In this document: in pieces, positions 35,777 to 45,846 of the stretch
Position numbering within the stretch: position 1 is the first letter of the stretch
Layout: each line of letters opens with the position of its first letter
Assembly: GCF_003071065.1 (NCBI RefSeq)
Contig: NZ_QCXX01000001.1
Coordinates: forward strand, 802,971 to 866,970
Direction of reading: 5' to 3'
Source: Sphingobacterium athyrii
GTDB taxonomy: Bacteria; Bacteroidota; Bacteroidia; Sphingobacteriales; Sphingobacteriaceae
Length of the DNA: 64,000 nt
Notes under the pieces: generated by a model
The model's database searches: none
What the model was told of the DNA's origin: nothing
Seen by the model: only the letters and a program-made list of their open reading frames with translations
Translations under genes and position numbers: made by a program

Positions 35777-37822
35777 TTACTTTACTGTCGGAAATGCTGC
35801 TATACGCAAACGGGCAGCCCCCATTGGAATCAATTCGACTTGTTGAACTGCTGCCTGACTTTCCACTGGGCTCAATGGCAATACACCGGTCAATCCATTT
35901 TCATCTATTTTCCAGCCATCAATTCGTTTCGCTTTTACCAAAATGGAAATAGGTACCGCATCCGCTTCAAATGGAAAGGCATCTTTTGGCCACGCCCGTT
36001 TGACAACTTTCAATTGATCTGGAGCAAGCAATTCATTTTGGACAAGGCCATAATTCCAATCACTTGCCGGGAGGATCTCATACGAAGGCCATTTGGTCGG
36101 GTCAGCGGTTTCCTGCCATTTTGAATCACCAATAGCCGAAGCTTTACTATCCTTTTTCACGTAATTCTCCTTAATCTTCAAGGCATAAGTCAATGGCCCC
36201 CGTTGGATGCTAACCGCATTTTTATTTGCCGTCCAGGTATTCAACTCAATGGACATCGGCAACAATAGTTCCACCTGATCTCCATCTTTCCATTTTCGGT
36301 CAATCCGGATGTACTTTGCACCTGGCTCAACGGTCTGTGCCTTTCCATTAATTTTGACCTGTGCCTGTTTTGCCCAGGCAGGAATCCGCAAGTAGAACGG
36401 AAAATCAGCTGCCTTTCCATTCGTTCCTATTGTAAAGCGAATAGATTCTTCGAATGGATAATTGGAGGCTTGTTTAATCTGAATCTTTTGATTGTCCCCG
36501 ACCTTGATATCTGCATGGGATGCAGCATAAAGTACTGCGGCAACGCCATTATCGTTTGTTGCCATATACAGATGCTCTGCATAATATGGCCATCCTTGAC
36601 TATGATTATGTTGGCAACAGCGTGAACTAAAAGGGTTCATCATCAAAAATGGACCGTTGTTATCAATGCCCGGAGCATGATTATGACTATCGCTAATGCT
36701 CATATTTGGGCTAGTGATATAACGTAGCGCTTTGAAATCAGCTGTTACCGCTGCCGGATACGTATTGAAGGCCACCTCTTCCGCGTGATCTGCCCAAAAT
36801 GGATCTCCGGTTATTCCAAGGAGAATTTCATTTGAGGCCATCTGTTCGACCATGCCACAAGTTTCGACTCCTTGCCGCGGGTCGGTATACCCCGGACGGG
36901 CATTTTCATCGGCGCCGAACATTCCGCCCGGCACTTGACCAAATACTTGTCTGACAAAATGAAAATTATTGTAAGTCGCCTTCAGATCTTCAGCAGACTG
37001 ACTTTTGAGATAATAAGTCGCCGGCTCCCTGAAACATTGTGCAACATTGACATTGTGCCAGTTGGGCAAGTCATCTTTTTGCCGCCAGTTGGCTGTGTTA
37101 CGATGGATTTTATCTGCAAGGCCCATCAACCATTCGTTCCCTTGGGTCCGATTATAAAGCCAATAGACTGATAATAAATTATCCCCACCACGACTATTCT
37201 CCCAATAGTCTTTTAGAAAAAAGCTATCCGGTAAATTTGACTGCCATTTAAAGTAGTTGGTCATTAGGGTTAGCACACGTTGATCAGAGCTATATTCATA
37301 ATAGGATTGTAAGCACCATAACATAATCATATTACCCCATAGGTCAGGTTTATTGTTGCGCAAGATCAGGGGACCAAAGTAGCCATCAGGCCGTTGGCTC
37401 TTGATTGCTGCTTCCAACCATATTTTTGATTCGGCTATTATTTTAGGGTCTTTCAGAATATACCCCAGATTTGCATAACCTTTCAGCCAATAGGGGACTT
37501 CCTCCCAACCGTAATCACCTTTCCCATTGGAGCTCAACCATGCATTATTTTTCTTTGATAACCAGGCACTAATTTCACCAAGATGCCCCGTAAGACCATC
37601 TTTCTGCAGCTCCAGGTATTTGCCTAACCAGCCTTCCGGAACAATACTTCCTACAGGTAGCTTCAGCAGGGCGTTCTGTTTTAACGGCAGGCGGTTGTTA
37701 ATATAGTTTAGATTTTTACCCTCAACCGGTAGTTGATCAACGGCGACTACTGCATTGCTCTGCGCAGAACTTAAAAAACAAATTCCAATGAAATAAGATA
37801 ATAGACCTATTTTTTTTGTCAT
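35777..37822 (-). CDS. GH127-type (DUF1680) beta-L-arabinofuranosidase
   Basis: 681 residues with a signal peptide ending in FLSSAQ. An alpha/alpha barrel is followed by beta-sandwich domains (YLRIPAWAKQAQVKINGKAQTVEPG). The residues that define GH127 are present: a candidate acid/base Glu306 (GADENARPG), and zinc and nucleophile ligands Glu320 and Cys322 (GVETCGMVEQM) with Cys402-Cys403 (SSRCCQHNHSQGWP). In the Bifidobacterium enzyme HypBA1 the equivalent cysteine is the nucleophile. GH146 shares this core, so it is not excluded. It would release L-arabinofuranose in the periplasm. A hairpin precedes it in the direction of transcription. Confidence 0.82.
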   Translation of the reverse strand: MTKKIGLLSYFIGICFLSSAQSNAVVAVDQLPVEGKNLNYINNRLPLKQNALLKLPVGSIVPEGWLGKYLELQKDGLTGHLGEISAWLSKKNNAWLSSNGKGDYGWEEVPYWLKGYANLGYILKDPKIIAESKIWLEAAIKSQRPDGYFGPLILRNNKPDLWGNMIMLWCLQSYYEYSSDQRVLTLMTNYFKWQSNLPDSFFLKDYWENSRGGDNLLSVYWLYNRTQGNEWLMGLADKIHRNTANWRQKDDLPNWHNVNVAQCFREPATYYLKSQSAEDLKATYNNFHFVRQVFGQVPGGMFGADENARPGYTDPRQGVETCGMVEQMASNEILLGITGDPFWADHAEEVAFNTYPAAVTADFKALRYITSPNMSISDSHNHAPGIDNNGPFLMMNPFSSRCCQHNHSQGWPYYAEHLYMATNDNGVAAVLYAASHADIKVGDNQKIQIKQASNYPFEESIRFTIGTNGKAADFPFYLRIPAWAKQAQVKINGKAQTVEPGAKYIRIDRKWKDGDQVELLLPMSIELNTWTANKNAVSIQRGPLTYALKIKENYVKKDSKASAIGDSKWQETADPTKWPSYEILPASDWNYGLVQNELLAPDQLKVVKRAWPKDAFPFEADAVPISILVKAKRIDGWKIDENGLTGVLPLSPVESQAAVQQVELIPMGAARLRIAAFPTVK

Positions 37823-37932
37823 TATTGGCTTGATTAGTTTTATAACTGATTATCCAAAAATAAGATTTAATCAATGAGTTGGACGATTGATTTTTCTCAA
37901 AAGACTGCCTATTTGTATCAAAAGAAGAAAGC

Positions 37933-37950
37933 ACATCCCCATAGGGATGT
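37933..37950 (-). terminator. Weak terminator-like hairpin between mutarotase and GH127 genes
   Basis: ACATCCC (37933-37939) and GGGATGT (37944-37950) form a 7-bp stem with a 4-base loop. On the minus strand a T-rich stretch follows. It may partly reduce read-through from the mutarotase gene. Confidence 0.45.
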
Positions 37951-37980
37951 ACTTCCAAAACCAATCATTATTAATCTATA

Positions 37981-39144
37981 CTATTTTATTGAAAAACGAT
38001 ACAGGGATTTCGTTTGATAGACCTGCCCAGGACTTACAATTGTTGTTGGAAAGTTGGGTTGATTTGGCGCATCCGGAAAATGCTGTGGTTCTAAACAGAA
38101 CGCTGTCCGAAAAGAATCTTTTTTTCCATTTTTTAACTGCACTTGCTCATTCATAAAGTTGCCGCTGTAGAATTGAATCCCCGGTTCGGTGGTCAAAATA
38201 TCCATGATAATACCAGACTTATCTCCCACGACCTGTGCGGCTTTATACCACTCGCCTTCTTTCTCCTTGCTCAACACAAAATTATGGTCATATCCTTTTC
38301 CATAGGTAAGCTGCCTATCTGTGGCATTGATATCTTTTCCAATAGTCTTGGGAGAGGTAAAGTCAAACGCTGTTCCTTTTACTTCGGCCAATTGTCCTGT
38401 AGGTATCAAGGTACTGTCGACGGGGGTATATTGATTGGCAAACAATTGAAGCTGGTGGTCCAGAATCGTTCCGCTGCCCTCGCCATTCAAGTTAAAATAA
38501 GCATGATTTGTTAAATTAATCACTGTCTTTTTATCAGTTTCAGCTCGGTAAGCGATCATCAATTCATTCTTGTCATTGAGCGTATAAGTAACTTCCATCT
38601 GAATGTTGCCCGGAAATCCTTCCTGTCCATCCGGCAAGGTATACGCAAAAGTAAGGGACGACCGATCAGCTTTCTTTAAGGTCCAATGCGCAAAATGTAC
38701 GCCTTTGAAACCACCGTGTAATGTATTCGGTCCATTATTGACAGCCAGCGTATAGTTCTTGTCATCCAGCTTAAATTGCCCTTTTGCAATACGATTGCCG
38801 AAAGGTCCCACGATTGTTCCAAAAAATGGTTCTTTGGGATTATTATAATCACTGGCCTTAGAAAATCCCAAGACAACATCACACAATTTACCTTCCTTAT
38901 CCGGTACCCATAAACCAACAACGCGGGCTCCAAAATTAGTAAAATAGGCCTGTACACCGTTTTTGTTAGTCAATTCATATAGATGGACTTTTTTTGTATC
39001 GATTGTCGCGCTGAATGATGAAGTGTCCATTAAGGCTGCTACCGTGTCTTTTGAAGCCGTTTTTGAACTATTCATTTGTTGACAGGACAGACAACAATAG
39101 GTAAGTAAACCGGAAATACCCAGCACCATCAATTTTCCTTTCAT
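37981..39144 (-). CDS. Aldose 1-epimerase (galactose mutarotase) lipoprotein
   Basis: 387 residues. A lipoprotein signal ends in CCLSC (Cys21). Galactose mutarotase marks are FTNFGARVVGLWVPDKEGKLCDVVLGF, NTLHGGFKGVHFAHW, the catalytic His in INLTNHAYFNLNGEG and the Glu in FCLEPQHFPDAPN. It interconverts alpha and beta anomers of hexoses or arabinose. As a predicted periplasmic lipoprotein it would act on sugars released by the adjacent glycosidases. It is divergent from the sensor kinase gene across 166 bases. Confidence 0.93.
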   Translation of the reverse strand: MKGKLMVLGISGLLTYCCLSCQQMNSSKTASKDTVAALMDTSSFSATIDTKKVHLYELTNKNGVQAYFTNFGARVVGLWVPDKEGKLCDVVLGFSKASDYNNPKEPFFGTIVGPFGNRIAKGQFKLDDKNYTLAVNNGPNTLHGGFKGVHFAHWTLKKADRSSLTFAYTLPDGQEGFPGNIQMEVTYTLNDKNELMIAYRAETDKKTVINLTNHAYFNLNGEGSGTILDHQLQLFANQYTPVDSTLIPTGQLAEVKGTAFDFTSPKTIGKDINATDRQLTYGKGYDHNFVLSKEKEGEWYKAAQVVGDKSGIIMDILTTEPGIQFYSGNFMNEQVQLKNGKKDSFRTAFCLEPQHFPDAPNQPNFPTTIVSPGQVYQTKSLYRFSIK

Positions 39145-39310
39145 TTCTTATGATTTAAACAGTTTATAATCTTTGTTGAATAACAAATGCGTTGTTATCC
39201 ATATTTTTTATAATTTTATTGGTTGCAATACAGATACTAAAATCTTATTTTTTTTTATTCTTTTGGGATTAAATTGTTTCAATTTTAAGCTATTTTGTAT
39301 CAATAACCAA

Positions 39311-42300
39311 ATGATCATGATCAACCTTAAGCCGCTACATTTTTTATTTTTCTTGCTGCTGTCTCCTTTGCTTATCCACGCACAACCCTATTATTTTAAC
39401 CATTATCAAATAAATGAGGGGCTTTCAAACAATGCGGTGATCTGCAGCATGCAAGATAGCTACGGATTTCTCTGGTTCGGCACTAAAGATGGTCTCAACC
39501 GATTCGACGGAAATAGCTTCAAACATTTTGATGCTTCCGACAAAAACAGCTTAGGGGGCAATAATATTATCTCCCTGAAAGAAGATTTCAAGAGAAGGAT
39601 ATGGATTGGTACGGATCAGGGAATCTACTGTTACAATCCCATCGATGAACAGTTTAGATTATTAAGTAAACAGTTTGAAAATTCGGATGTCCCAGTTATC
39701 ATTACAGATCAAAAAAAAAGGATCTGGTTTATATCGAATGGTATGCTCTATTACCATCATTTGATCAACAACGAAATTAAGCAAATCACCAAATCGGATC
39801 TTTATATTACGGCAGTCGGTTGCACGAAAAATGGAACTATTTTCTTTGGCACTCCGGAAGGAAAAATTTTCCAGATCAATAATGTCGACAAAGCCGTTCT
39901 CTTGCTGGACTTTCAACTAAAATATGGTACAAAAGACTGGTTCAGTATCGAAAAAATAACGGAGAACCGCAAGGGGGAATTATTGATCGGCACCTCCAAA
40001 TCTGGCGTCTATGTTTACAATTTACAAGCCAAGACTCTGAAATCCATCTTAGGGCCAGATCGCCTAAAGCAATTTCTCTATGTTCGAGACATCTTACAGC
40101 CCAATGATACCGAATATTGGTTTGCGACCGAGTCAGGGCTCTTTATTTATCAAATTGCAGATCAAAGCTTTATCAATATTCAAAAAGAACAGGAAAATCC
40201 ATGGGGCATTTCTGATAATGCCGTTTATAATATCTTACAGGATAAGGATCAAGGAATTTGGATAGGTACCTATTTTGGTGGCATCAATTATTATCATAAA
40301 AACAACAGCATTATCGAAAAATTTTTACCAAAAGATAAACCTGGTAGCCTAAAAGGTTCTGTTGTACGGATCATTACCAAAGATCCAACAGGCAATGTAT
40401 GGATCGGCACTGAAAATGGCGGTCTATCCAAACTAGATCCTATATCAGGCAAAATCAAAAATTTCTCTGAAAAACAAGGAAATCTGGCGAACAATAATAT
40501 TCATGGAATTCTTCCATTTGACAATAAAATATTGGTCGGTACTTTTGTCAACGGGCTGGATATTTTTGATCCCAAACAAGAAAAGGTTGTTTACCATATT
40601 GATAGAAATAGTTATTCCAACCCAGATCTACAGAGTAATTTCCTGTTTTATCTCTATAAAACAAAGAAAGGAAACATCTTAGCAGCTTCCACCCGCGGTT
40701 TGTATCGTTTTGATTTCGCCAATAAATCTTTTCATATACTGCGAAACGTTCCCGAGTATATGTTTTATACGACTGTGCTTGAAGATAAACAGGGAAATAT
40801 CTGGCTGGGCACCTGGAGGGATGGCTTATTCTGCTATACGCCTGCTACCGGAGCACTCAAACATTATACTCACCAAAAGGACGACCCAACATCGCTACCA
40901 AACAACCGTATCAATAGCCTATTTGAAGACTCAAAAAAACAGATTTGGGTGGCCACGGAAGGTGGTATGGCAAAGAAACTGCCTACTGGAAATGGTTTTG
41001 ACAAAATTGGCATCAAAGAAGGTATGCCCAGCAATGTGATCCTGGCCATTCTTGAAGACGCGCAAAATAATCTTTGGGTGAGCACCTCCAAAGGACTGGT
41101 TCGTTACCATCTATCGAACGGGAAAAAACGCGTTTTTAACCTGGAATCAGGCTTGCCATCCATTCAGTTCAATTACAATTCCTCATTTAATGACGGTCAG
41201 GGAAATTTTTATTTTGGCACGATCAACGGCTTAATCCGTTTTGATCCAAAAAAACTCAATCAGATCAATTACAATACCCGAATTCCGATCTATATCACCA
41301 ATCTCTATATCAATAACAAAGCGATCAACCAGTATACAGATGGCAATATACTTTCCAAATCCATCCTATTTACGGATAAGATTCAATTGAAACACGATGA
41401 ATCATCCTTTAGTCTTGATTTTGCTGCACTTCATTACCAAGCCCCCCACTCCATCCATTACAGTTACAAGATGGAGGGCCTAGATAATAACTGGGTAGAT
41501 ATCACCAGCAATCAACGGGTTTATTTCACTAAGCTTGCACCGGGAAACTATATTTTTACAGTCAAAGCGGAAGATCCCAACGGAAATGTCATTCCTACTG
41601 CTGCAAGTCTTAGAATTGTCATCCTTCCCCCCATCTGGGCAAGTACGCCAGCATATATCTGTTACGCCCTTATCCTTATTGCGCTAATTATATTTATTAT
41701 TTATCATTTTAATGAAAAGGCAAAACAACGAAACCGCCAACATTTACTGACTGTTCAAAATCTTCGCGAACAAGAGCTTTATCGCTCAAAAATCAATTTT
41801 TATACAGATGTGGTCCATGAAATTCGTACGCCTTTAACATTGATTATGGCACCATTGGAAAAACTCATGGACAAAGTCGAACACAATCCAGTAACGAATA
41901 AACTATTGACGACCATGCAGAACAATACCGAAAAATTGATTGCGCTCAGTAATCAGTTGCTGGATTTTCGGCAAGTCGAAACAGAAGGGTTTAAATTACA
42001 CTTTGAGCTGGAAAACATTAGTCAGGCAGCACAAAAAATCAGCAATGATTTCAGTGTCACTGTTCAGGCCATGGGCAGGAACATGACAGTGACCATAGCT
42101 CCCGATATCATGGGGTACATTGACATAGATGCTTTTGATAAAATCTGTTATAACTTATTCAATAATGCCTTAAAATACTCATCACAGGATATTGAAGTGA
42201 ATTTAGCGGCGGATAAACAGAAAAATATTGCTATATTGACCGTGAAAAACGACGGTGCTTTAATTCCTTCAGAAGAAAGGGAAAGAATTTTTGAACCATT

Positions 42301-42466
42301 CAATCGCTTAAAACAAAATAAGAACATTCCTGGAAGTGGTCTAGGCTTAGCATTGACAAGATCCTTGGCATTAAAACATCAGGGCAGTCTAGTATATGAA
42401 GTCGAAAATTCACGCTGGAATGTATTCCGTTTGACGTTACCGCTAAATCACAGTTCAAACCAATGA
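39311..42466 (+). CDS. Propeller-type sensor histidine kinase (N-terminal part of a split hybrid system)
   Basis: 1051 residues from the ATG at 39311, which opens a signal peptide (MIMINLKPLHFLFFLLLSPLLIHAQ); the frame extends upstream to a TTG but without signal-like sequence. The periplasmic part (about 25-690) is a two-bladed set of regulator-propeller repeats (for example DSYGFLWFGTKDGLNRFDG, DKQGNIWLGTWRDGLFCY), then a Y_Y_Y domain (SYKMEGLDNNWVDITSNQRVYFTKLAPGNYIFTVKAEDPNG). One membrane helix is near 780-800. HisKA has His836 (VVHEIRTPLTLIMAPLEKL), and HATPase has NLFNNALKYS and GSGLGLAL. There is no receiver domain; it is in the next gene, which overlaps by four bases. Confidence 0.93.
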   Translation: MIMINLKPLHFLFFLLLSPLLIHAQPYYFNHYQINEGLSNNAVICSMQDSYGFLWFGTKDGLNRFDGNSFKHFDASDKNSLGGNNIISLKEDFKRRIWIGTDQGIYCYNPIDEQFRLLSKQFENSDVPVIITDQKKRIWFISNGMLYYHHLINNEIKQITKSDLYITAVGCTKNGTIFFGTPEGKIFQINNVDKAVLLLDFQLKYGTKDWFSIEKITENRKGELLIGTSKSGVYVYNLQAKTLKSILGPDRLKQFLYVRDILQPNDTEYWFATESGLFIYQIADQSFINIQKEQENPWGISDNAVYNILQDKDQGIWIGTYFGGINYYHKNNSIIEKFLPKDKPGSLKGSVVRIITKDPTGNVWIGTENGGLSKLDPISGKIKNFSEKQGNLANNNIHGILPFDNKILVGTFVNGLDIFDPKQEKVVYHIDRNSYSNPDLQSNFLFYLYKTKKGNILAASTRGLYRFDFANKSFHILRNVPEYMFYTTVLEDKQGNIWLGTWRDGLFCYTPATGALKHYTHQKDDPTSLPNNRINSLFEDSKKQIWVATEGGMAKKLPTGNGFDKIGIKEGMPSNVILAILEDAQNNLWVSTSKGLVRYHLSNGKKRVFNLESGLPSIQFNYNSSFNDGQGNFYFGTINGLIRFDPKKLNQINYNTRIPIYITNLYINNKAINQYTDGNILSKSILFTDKIQLKHDESSFSLDFAALHYQAPHSIHYSYKMEGLDNNWVDITSNQRVYFTKLAPGNYIFTVKAEDPNGNVIPTAASLRIVILPPIWASTPAYICYALILIALIIFIIYHFNEKAKQRNRQHLLTVQNLREQELYRSKINFYTDVVHEIRTPLTLIMAPLEKLMDKVEHNPVTNKLLTTMQNNTEKLIALSNQLLDFRQVETEGFKLHFELENISQAAQKISNDFSVTVQAMGRNMTVTIAPDIMGYIDIDAFDKICYNLFNNALKYSSQDIEVNLAADKQKNIAILTVKNDGALIPSEERERIFEPFNRLKQNKNIPGSGLGLALTRSLALKHQGSLVYEVENSRWNVFRLTLPLNHSSNQ

Positions 42467-43236
42467 TTATGAATGCAAAAGCCAATTTATTAATAGTAGA
42501 TGATCATGCTGAATTACTTGAATTTATTGCAGACGACCTCAATGAAGATTACCATATCACCACCAGCACCAATGGAAATGAGGCCTTAAATTTACTCGCG
42601 TCCGAATATTTCGACTTAATCATCAGTGACGTGATGATGCCCGAAATGGATGGCTACGAGCTTTGCCAAAAAATTAAGGAAGATATCGCTTATGCACATA
42701 TTCCCGTCATCTTATTGACTGCAAAAAATAGCATAGAATCGAAGATCCAAGGTTTGGAATATGGTGCCGATGCGTATATTGAAAAACCTTTTTCGCCCGC
42801 ATTTTTAAAAGCTCAAATTGTGAGTCTGTTAAAAAACAGGACTAAAGTCAAGGAATTTTTTATCAAAAATCCGATGTACCAGATACAACAAATCGGTCAG
42901 AATCAAAGTGATCAGGATTTCTTGCTCAAGATCGACGAAATCATAATGGAACATTTGGATGACCCTCAATTTAATGTGGACCGAATGGCAGACATACTCT
43001 GCATGAGTAGACCCACATTGTATCGAAAAATAAATCTGGTATCGAGCCTGTCACCAAATGAACTGATTAACCTGACCAGGCTTCGAAAAGCAGCTGAATT
43101 GCTTAGTTTAAGACAATACAAAGTATATGAAATTTCAAATTTATTAGGTTATAGTTCGGCCACACATTTCTCCCGAAATTTCCAAAAACAGTTTGGACTC
43201 AGTCCGACGGAATTCCAGGATGCCCAATCGAAATAA
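42463..43236 (+). CDS. Response regulator with AraC output domain (C-terminal part of a split hybrid system)
   Basis: 257 residues. The receiver domain has the acidic pair in LLIVDDHAELLEF, the phospho-acceptor Asp56 (LIISDVMMPEMDGYEL) and the Lys in EKPFSPAFLKAQI. The AraC-type DNA-binding domain fills about 150-257 (FNVDRMADILCMSRPTLYRKINLVSSLSPNELINLTRLRKAAELL). It starts with an ATGA overlap on the kinase stop codon. Kinase plus regulator together are about 1,310 residues, the size of one hybrid two-component protein. It presumably activates the neighbouring glycosidase genes on sensing a sugar. Confidence 0.94.
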   Translation: MIMNAKANLLIVDDHAELLEFIADDLNEDYHITTSTNGNEALNLLASEYFDLIISDVMMPEMDGYELCQKIKEDIAYAHIPVILLTAKNSIESKIQGLEYGADAYIEKPFSPAFLKAQIVSLLKNRTKVKEFFIKNPMYQIQQIGQNQSDQDFLLKIDEIIMEHLDDPQFNVDRMADILCMSRPTLYRKINLVSSLSPNELINLTRLRKAAELLSLRQYKVYEISNLLGYSSATHFSRNFQKQFGLSPTEFQDAQSK

Positions 43237-43370
43237 TTGAACAGCGACTTTTCATTAGAGACAGATCAAATTTGTGCTCGGAAATTTAAATCAAATCATT
43301 GGCCGAATAATAACTACGGTCACAAACTTAGCCCGGATTCAATTGAGATTGCTATTAATGCAGCTATAAA

Positions 43371-43407
43371 AAAGAACCATATTTCATGGAAAATATGGTT
43401 CTTTTTT
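43371..43407. terminator. Terminator after the split two-component system
   Basis: AAAGAACCATATTT (43371-43384) and AAATATGGTTCTTT (43391-43404) form a perfect 14-bp stem with a 6-base loop and A and T tracts at the ends. It can act for both converging transcripts. Confidence 0.92.
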
Positions 43408-43498
43408 GGGATATGGCAACTAACGTATAATTAGTCTCAAGTTCACAAAATCAGAATTGCTATATCTCCTTTATCTGAAAATCGAGAGGTCTCACCTA

Positions 43499-45676
43499 TT
43501 ACCATTTGATAGCTACATGTACACCGTCGGGGCTATTTTCAAATCCTAACAGATACGTTTTTGTTTTTGTATCCCAATTTTCCTCCGAAAAGACTTCTTT
43601 TTTATCCACCAGCACGCTCTTTGGTTTATTAGGTAATAATATCCGCGAAATATTTGTGGTATTAATCGGGCTTTTTGCCGTAAATGAATAGTGATGATTA
43701 GCCGATGTTTCGTTGTAGATACGGCTTGCTGAAGCTAACACTTGCGGTTGTTGTTTGTTTTTTATATGATCTAAATTCACAAACAAACATTGCTCATTCG
43801 GTTGGATATTTTTGGAAGTAACAATGGGCAAAGCCGGATCATAAAGATCAATTAGATTTCCTTTAACATGATATGGCTGATTACTCACATTCTCATCCAA
43901 TACGGCGATCAGATCGTAATTACCGCGCGTCAACGTAAAATAGTTTTTAAATTGTAGCTTTTCAGATTTGCCGTTGTTTTCATAAAGATTTTTCGTCACG
44001 TCCAGCAGTTTCTGACTGTTATCCGGTTTGACCACAAATTCTTTGGGATCTGATCTTAACACATAAAAAGTACCTTTCCCATACGTATATTTCCCCTCCT
44101 TTGTCATACCGTCCTTCAGCCCCATTTTCTCAAATAGATGATCCGATGGCCGTTGGTAATTTTTACCGTTCGTGTTCCACCATTCCTGTACCGATTGAAA
44201 GGGATCGAGATCTGTACCACAATAAATTAGGATGCCGCCATTCTTTACCCAATCTGCAAGGTACTGATGCGCCTCAGCTGACAGGGGCTTCATATTGGAA
44301 TAGGACATGAGGAGTACCTTCGTCTCCGCCAGGGCGTCCTTAACCGCCAAATTCTCCAGGTGAACTGTTTTTATGGGCACCCCACGTTTTAGGAAAGGAA
44401 GAGCGAGACCGTAAAAGTTCGCCAGTTGTGGATCGTCATATCCGGCATGCGTCGGAAAACGTTGAAACATCAAGGAATTTGCCAACAGGACACTGATCCC
44501 TGTCGATCCAGAAACTTTACTGGCCGTTTTTGGCATACTATTCAGGCTATTGATCATCACCTGCATCTGCGTCGAATAATGCCGTGGTATTTTTTCCTTT
44601 TGGTCACTATTGGGGCTTGTCTTATACAGTCCCTCATAGATCCGTTCAGGCCAGGGCATCACCTCATAGTCAGCAATATTGGGATACAAAAGTTGTGCGG
44701 TGAAAGTAGCCTGATAATTTTTCTTATAGTCTGCCCAATCCCGTGGCCAATCTTCGATCGGATCCGTCAGGAAAAACATCTTTCGTCCAGTAGGTGCGGT
44801 CATGGATTCCATTGCCCCATACTCCAAAAATGCGGTTTCGAAAACACGTTCTTTCGCTACACCATTAAAATAGTTAGGTTCACGCGAAGTCCCCGTCCAT
44901 ACCTGCGCGATATAACCATCCACACAGGGAAGCGAAGCTAAACTCGCTTCAGGACTCACGATCATCCACTGCGAATAGTTGATCAAGGAATGCGTGGGCA
45001 CATAACATTTCACATCCATCCCTTTGGTTTTTCCATAAGATTTCGCGTACGTAAAGACCTCATTCAGTGCATTGAGGTATAAAGCGTACTTTAATTTATT
45101 GGATAAGTATGTGTTCTCAGGCGATTCATGCTGTGGTCGCCAATCAAAACCATAGTATTTTTTCCATTCTTTCTTAAATGATTCACTGTAACCTGCACGT
45201 GCCCAGAATTCGGGTTCCTCCATAAATATGGCGTCAATCCCGGCATCAATAACCCGCTTGACATGCATCTCTTTGATGTATTTTAAATAATTTTCAGTAG
45301 GAACAATATAGGGAACCATATGACCATGCCAGATGGTATCCCCTTTTACGTCAACCTGTCCCTCATCCAAATGCATCTTTCCATCCCATTTTCCTGTAAA
45401 GTAATCCTGGTACTCGCCCCAGGCAATCCCGGTCATAAAATGGGTAATATATCCTTTATCACGCCAGGATTTCACGCGCTCTTCAAATGGAATCTTTCGA
45501 GACTTGTCGGATGGATTCCCTCCTGTTCCATAGATCATCACCGCATCCGCCCGGTTGTCAATTGTCGGGCGCCATTCTCTGGAACTCTGAAATGTCGTCT
45601 TTACAGGATCTTTTTTTTGAGCGATCGCGGTAAGCGTCGGCAGCATCAATAAAGCGAGTATGTTCGTTTTTATCAT
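43499..45676 (-). CDS. Uncharacterised exported protein, possible glycoside hydrolase
   Basis: 725 residues with a signal peptide (MIKTNILALLMLPTLTAIAQ). The first 400 residues read like a TIM barrel: EWRPTIDNRADAVMIYG, WRDKGYITHFMTGIAWGEYQDYF, RVIDAGIDAIFMEEPEFWARAGYSESFKKEWKKYYGFDW and MFFLTDPIEDWPRDWADYKKN. EEP and EDW carboxylates could be catalytic. About 410-560 looks like the beta-galactosidase trimerisation (class I glutamine amidotransferase-like) fold: GVPIKTVHLENL, AETKVLLMSYSNMKPLSAEAHQYLADWVKNGGILIYCG. The C-terminal part is beta-rich. GH42-like architecture is suggested but no family was recognised. It is last in the SusC/SusD operon. Confidence 0.6.
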   Translation of the reverse strand: MIKTNILALLMLPTLTAIAQKKDPVKTTFQSSREWRPTIDNRADAVMIYGTGGNPSDKSRKIPFEERVKSWRDKGYITHFMTGIAWGEYQDYFTGKWDGKMHLDEGQVDVKGDTIWHGHMVPYIVPTENYLKYIKEMHVKRVIDAGIDAIFMEEPEFWARAGYSESFKKEWKKYYGFDWRPQHESPENTYLSNKLKYALYLNALNEVFTYAKSYGKTKGMDVKCYVPTHSLINYSQWMIVSPEASLASLPCVDGYIAQVWTGTSREPNYFNGVAKERVFETAFLEYGAMESMTAPTGRKMFFLTDPIEDWPRDWADYKKNYQATFTAQLLYPNIADYEVMPWPERIYEGLYKTSPNSDQKEKIPRHYSTQMQVMINSLNSMPKTASKVSGSTGISVLLANSLMFQRFPTHAGYDDPQLANFYGLALPFLKRGVPIKTVHLENLAVKDALAETKVLLMSYSNMKPLSAEAHQYLADWVKNGGILIYCGTDLDPFQSVQEWWNTNGKNYQRPSDHLFEKMGLKDGMTKEGKYTYGKGTFYVLRSDPKEFVVKPDNSQKLLDVTKNLYENNGKSEKLQFKNYFTLTRGNYDLIAVLDENVSNQPYHVKGNLIDLYDPALPIVTSKNIQPNEQCLFVNLDHIKNKQQPQVLASASRIYNETSANHHYSFTAKSPINTTNISRILLPNKPKSVLVDKKEVFSEENWDTKTKTYLLGFENSPDGVHVAIKW

Positions 45677-45747
45677 AATCTGTTGTCTATTTCCATTGCT
45701 ATTACCTATGGTTTACTTCTGCATTTTTCATACTATGAAATATGATT

Positions 45748-45830
45748 AGCTTGTTTATTGGTCAACAAGCTGAACCAGTCTTATTCAAAATCCAACTGCA
45801 ACATTGATATTTTAAACTGACCGGTTCAGC
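45748..45830. repeat. Two overlapping inverted repeats between DUF3823 and the 725-residue protein gene
   Basis: AGCTTGTT (45748-45755) pairs with AACAAGCT (45764-45771), and GCTGAACC (45769-45776) pairs with GGTTCAGC (45823-45830). The two stems share three bases, so they could be mutually exclusive. Confidence 0.4.
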
Positions 45831-45846
45831 CCGGTAGCGAATTTCC

